Shown in pieces: positions 62,021 through 64,000 of a DNA stretch of 64,000 bases. Each line of letters starts with the position of its first letter. The stretch's first letter is position 1. Made by a program: the position numbers and the translations under genes. This DNA comes from Paraburkholderia sp. BCC1885 (GTDB taxonomy: Bacteria; Pseudomonadota; Gammaproteobacteria; Burkholderiales; Burkholderiaceae). Location of the stretch: assembly GCF_900996235.1 (NCBI RefSeq), contig NZ_CAAJGM010000252.1, positions 124,001-188,000 on the forward strand, read 5' to 3'. A model generated the notes under the pieces. The model saw only the letters and a program-made list of their open reading frames with translations. It was not told the origin of the DNA and did not search any database.

Positions 62021-63004
62021 CTACGGCGTAAGAACGATGCGACCGTCGAGCGCACGACTTTCCATCCGTTCATGTGCGATAGCAGCCTTGTCGAACGGGA
62101 GCACGTCGATCGCTACCTCGCCCAGACCCGCAACAACCGCTTTCAGCGCAGCTTCAAGCGCAGGACGGATCACATGCGGATGTGCAGGAAGGTAGGCGCC
62201 GGCATTGAACCCGGACACGGTTGCGTTGCCCAGCCAGAGGTCGTTGGTCTTTACCTGATGTTCCCAATCACCGCTGGCATTACCGGCGACGATGAGTCGA
62301 CTGCCTGGCTTCATCAACGCGAAGCTGTGGCTGCGGACAGTGCCGCCGACAGGGTCGATGATGACGTCGAATTTCTCGTCGCCGAGAATTCCTGGCAATT
62401 CGTTGGAATCGACGATCCGGTCATACGGCAGCTTCGTGTTCCCCGCGGCATTCAGCTTGCTCGTGCGCACCGTACCCACCACACGCGATGCACCAAGTTG
62501 TTTTGCAATACCCGGAAATCCCGCGGAAAAGCCACCGAGCGCCCCATGAATGAGGACGCTCTCGCCTTCGGACAGATGCGCAACCTGGGTCAGGGCGACA
62601 TGCGCCATCGCCGCATTGGGTATGACCGAGACAGCGAGCGCCGGGTCGATACCGGAGCCTTCGATCGAGACGACGCCACGCACCGGAGCGATGTACACGG
62701 AGGCATAACCGCCGGTGCCGGCACCCGCCGACATCGAGACGACCTGTTCGCCGATCGCGAACCCGTTTACGCCCTCGCCAAGAGCACGCACCGTACCAGC
62801 CACTTCAAGACCAGGAATGAAGGGCGGCTGGGCCATGCCCGGTACGTCCTTGAAGAGTCCCTGGCGGAAGAAGACATCAACAAGCCCGACCGCGGCATGG
62901 GTGACGTTGATGGCGATTTCACCCGGACCGGGTGTCGGATCAGGCAACTCCGTAACGGCGAGGACGGTGGGGGCTCCGAACTGGGTGGCTTGAACGGCCT
63001 TCAT
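62021..63004 (-). CDS. Quinone-oxidoreductase-like zinc-type alcohol dehydrogenase family protein
   Basis: A 327-residue MDR protein beginning MKAVQATQFGAPTVL. The GroES-like half contains PGLEVAGTVRALGEGV near residue 65 and lacks the structural-zinc Cys cluster, as in quinone oxidoreductases. The NADPH motif is around residues 140-160 (LIHGALGGFSAGFPGIAKQLGA), where the usual AGGVG is GALGG. The ATG at 63004 has AAAGGAA upstream. It is divergent from the TetR gene and shares its operators. Confidence 0.88.
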   Translation of the reverse strand: MKAVQATQFGAPTVLAVTELPDPTPGPGEIAINVTHAAVGLVDVFFRQGLFKDVPGMAQPPFIPGLEVAGTVRALGEGVNGFAIGEQVVSMSAGAGTGGYASVYIAPVRGVVSIEGSGIDPALAVSVIPNAAMAHVALTQVAHLSEGESVLIHGALGGFSAGFPGIAKQLGASRVVGTVRTSKLNAAGNTKLPYDRIVDSNELPGILGDEKFDVIIDPVGGTVRSHSFALMKPGSRLIVAGNASGDWEHQVKTNDLWLGNATVSGFNAGAYLPAHPHVIRPALEAALKAVVAGLGEVAIDVLPFDKAAIAHERMESRALDGRIVLTP

Positions 63005-63049
63005 GGGAAATTCCTTTGTGATGCGGTTTGTGCGAACCTGCGTCAATGT

Positions 63050-63120
63050 TTAACGCACCCAATGATGCGTTAACTGAAAGATAGCACAACTCCTCGTATA
63101 ACGCACGTCGGGATGCGTTA
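63050..63120. promoter_or_regulatory. Two TetR-type operators between divergent genes
   Basis: TTAACGCA-N8-TGCGTTAA at 63050-63073 and TAACGCA-N8-TGCGTTA at 63099-63120 are perfect inverted repeats with the same spacer length; the second ends 10 bases before the TetR start codon. Confidence 0.85.
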
Positions 63121-63130
63121 AAATCAGGAC

Positions 63131-63820
63131 ATGAGAGAGAGAGCCCGTTCAGTCGAAGACAAACAGCAGCGTTCCGAAGATTTGCTCGACGCAGCCGAAT
63201 CCCTTGCCCTTGCACTGGGGGGCGTGCGTTTCGTGACGGTAGCGGCGGTTACCGACCACGCAGGCTTGCACCGAACGGGCGTGCGTCGCTATTACGCCAA
63301 CAAGGAGGAACTGTTCCTCGAACTGGCGGAGCGCGGCTGGGGCCAGTGGCGCGATGCGATCAGGGCCGCGCTTGGTGATCAGACAGGCTTGGAGCCAAAG
63401 GATGTTGCAGGGATCGTTGCTGACACCATCATCTCTCTCCCGGTCTTCTGTGACCTCTTAACCCATGTGACGCTGAGTCTGGAGGGGAGCGTGGACATGG
63501 AGCGCGCGCGCCGCTACAAGGCCAACTCGTTCGCCGCCCACGATGTCATCGTGGCCGCGCTGGTTCAGGCCAGCAGCATGACCGTCGAAAAGATCCAGAG
63601 CCTGCTAGCGGCCACGATCATGCTGGCCGCCGGCTTCTGGCAGGTATCACATCCGACGCCGACGCTCGCCCAGCTATACGAACAAGTACCGGAATGGGGA
63701 CACGTTGCACTCGACTTCGGCCCTCGCCTCCGTCATCTGCTTCAAGCCATTGCTGTAGGCCTTGCTGGAACAGTTGCCCCGCGCTCTGCGAACACAAAAA
63801 CGCGCGCGAAGCAGGCATGA
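63131..63820 (+). CDS. TetR/AcrR-family transcriptional regulator
   Basis: A 229-residue regulator. The N-terminal helix-turn-helix spans residues 18-65 (FVTVAAVTDHAGLHRTGVRRYYANKEELFLEL). The C-terminal helical domain is variable and binds an unknown ligand. It lies head-to-head with the oxidoreductase gene, 126 bases between starts, with two identical operators in the gap, so it probably represses both genes. Confidence 0.9.
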   Translation: MRERARSVEDKQQRSEDLLDAAESLALALGGVRFVTVAAVTDHAGLHRTGVRRYYANKEELFLELAERGWGQWRDAIRAALGDQTGLEPKDVAGIVADTIISLPVFCDLLTHVTLSLEGSVDMERARRYKANSFAAHDVIVAALVQASSMTVEKIQSLLAATIMLAAGFWQVSHPTPTLAQLYEQVPEWGHVALDFGPRLRHLLQAIAVGLAGTVAPRSANTKTRAKQA

Positions 63821-64000
63821 CTCGGTTGTCGCCCGCTAGTCCAACCGACGCCAGGACGGGCGCGATATCGATTTCGAGAAAATAAGTGCTGGAGAATCCG
63901 GCCGTCACGCTCAGCAGACAAGAGGCCGGCCTCGGACGCCCTAATTTGATGGTAGGCTTATCGTGACAAGATGTTGCAGTCGTTGCGTCGAGTGATCGCG

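Overview
The window is high-GC bacterial chromosome with the gene content of a Burkholderiaceae member, most likely Paraburkholderia or Burkholderia. The protein sequences, the divergent fabI / yejABEF pair, gltX beside Glu/Asp/Ala tRNA genes, GntR-FCD regulators next to catabolic operons and trimeric porins all fit. This assignment comes from recognising families, not from a database search.

Positions 1-20,640 look like ordinary core genome. They hold a purple-acid-phosphatase-like metallophosphoesterase (5' end outside the window), an AEC permease, NAD malic enzyme, and an operon of enoyl-CoA hydratase, MFS carrier and aldehyde dehydrogenase divergent from a GntR regulator with a clear palindromic operator. 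Next come five tRNA genes (Ala, Glu, Asp, Glu, Asp) downstream of gltX with a recognisable promoter, a patatin-like lipoprotein, an NlpC/P60 hydrolase, the yejABEF peptide/microcin C-type importer, fabI and a small secreted Gly/His/Tyr-rich protein.

At about 20,930-23,730 there is an integration scar: a terminator, a 15-bp sequence matching a class II (Ser-type) tRNA 3' end, a P4-type tyrosine integrase, and a graveyard with a frameshifted LysR 3' fragment and a uvrA fragment. Positions 23,732-41,810 carry a pirin and a large catabolic locus. The minus-strand arm is DUF3830, a DAO-type FAD oxidase, a three-component AndAcAdAbAa-like ring-hydroxylating dioxygenase, an MFS carrier and an M14-type deacylase. 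The plus-strand arm is a peroxiredoxin-like protein, a large alpha/beta hydrolase, an SDR lacking its catalytic Tyr, a dienelactone hydrolase fusion, a class I aminotransferase and a GntR regulator. A porin follows on the minus strand. Five promoter regions of this locus share a TTGATCAA-type motif, best form ATTTGATCAAAT, which suggests one regulon under the local GntR protein.

Positions 42,400-55,760 are mobile-element-like. They contain two broken genes (a YqhA-family gene with a stop and a frameshift, and a truncated MFS), a HEPN-like/SH3-like protein, an HU protein, two unfamiliar island genes, a DUF932 protein, a very large ParB-like protein and a small downstream ORF. After these comes a roughly 2.8-kb array of about 15 TTGTTTTGACACAA-type sites without genes, interrupted by an IS3-family remnant that itself contains an IS110 transposase. 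The ParB-like gene beside this array is the best candidate here for an undescribed partition, replication or silencing system. Positions 55,900-63,820 return to ordinary accessory genes: an IclR regulator divergent from an EmrB/EmrA/NodT-type tripartite efflux operon, a universal stress protein, and a quinone-oxidoreductase-like gene divergent from a TetR regulator with two matching operators.
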